Assembly: GCA_900766325.1 (NCBI GenBank)
Contig: CAAFVA010000043.1
Coordinates: 1 to 5,282, forward strand
Direction: 5' to 3'
DNA from: Bacilli bacterium
Lineage (GTDB): Bacteria; Bacillota_I; Bacilli_A; RF39; UBA660
Length of the DNA: 5,282 bases
This document shows positions 5,266 through 5,282 of the stretch, in pieces; position 1 is the first letter of the stretch; every line of letters begins with the position of its first letter. The position numbers were made by a program, and so were the translations under genes. The notes below the pieces were generated by a model. That model ran no database searches. It was given only the letters and a program-made list of their open reading frames with translations, and was not told the origin of the DNA.

Positions 5266-5282
5266 TAATACTTTATATATAA

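Overview
This is an AT-rich window (roughly one third G+C by eye) from a low-G+C Gram-positive-type bacterium. Every supported gene lies on the minus strand. AAGGAGG-type ribosome binding sites, a VanS/PhoR-like two-component pair and the rpsO-pnp gene order fit a Firmicutes/Bacilli-like lineage. A complete PNPase and a two-component system argue against a classical Mycoplasma. I cannot name a species.

In the direction of transcription (high to low coordinates) the window holds six genes. First is a small one-pass membrane protein of unknown function (5265-4963), whose true start may lie beyond the window edge. Next is rpsO, ribosomal protein S15 (4835-4569), with its own promoter and a structured leader that also carries a possible anti-Shine-Dalgarno element. 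A terminator-like hairpin separates it from pnp, polynucleotide phosphorylase (4507-2309). There is no room for a promoter between that hairpin and pnp, so pnp is probably expressed by read-through. The pnp stop codon sits inside a weak, AT-rich terminator-like hairpin.

After that comes a promoter identical to the sigma-A consensus (TTGACA, 17 bases, TATAAT). It drives an OmpR/PhoB-type response regulator (2221-1577) and an overlapping membrane sensor histidine kinase (1635-157). The two genes overlap by 59 bases and end in a second hairpin that includes the kinase stop codon. Finally, a separately promoted gene starts at position 45 and runs off the left edge. Only its first 15 residues are visible, and they look like the start of a signal peptide or membrane anchor.

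Functionally the window joins a ribosome/RNA-turnover block (rpsO-pnp) to an envelope-sensing two-component operon. The partial exported-protein gene beside that operon could be one of its targets, but this is only inference from position. I found no mobile element, CRISPR array, tRNA or rRNA. The only stretches without genes are short (127 bases or fewer) and are filled by the promoters, leader and terminators listed. I saw no clearly undescribed system. The most interesting local signals are the rpsO leader, the overlapping regulator/kinase genes with a perfect-consensus promoter, and the stop codons embedded in terminators.
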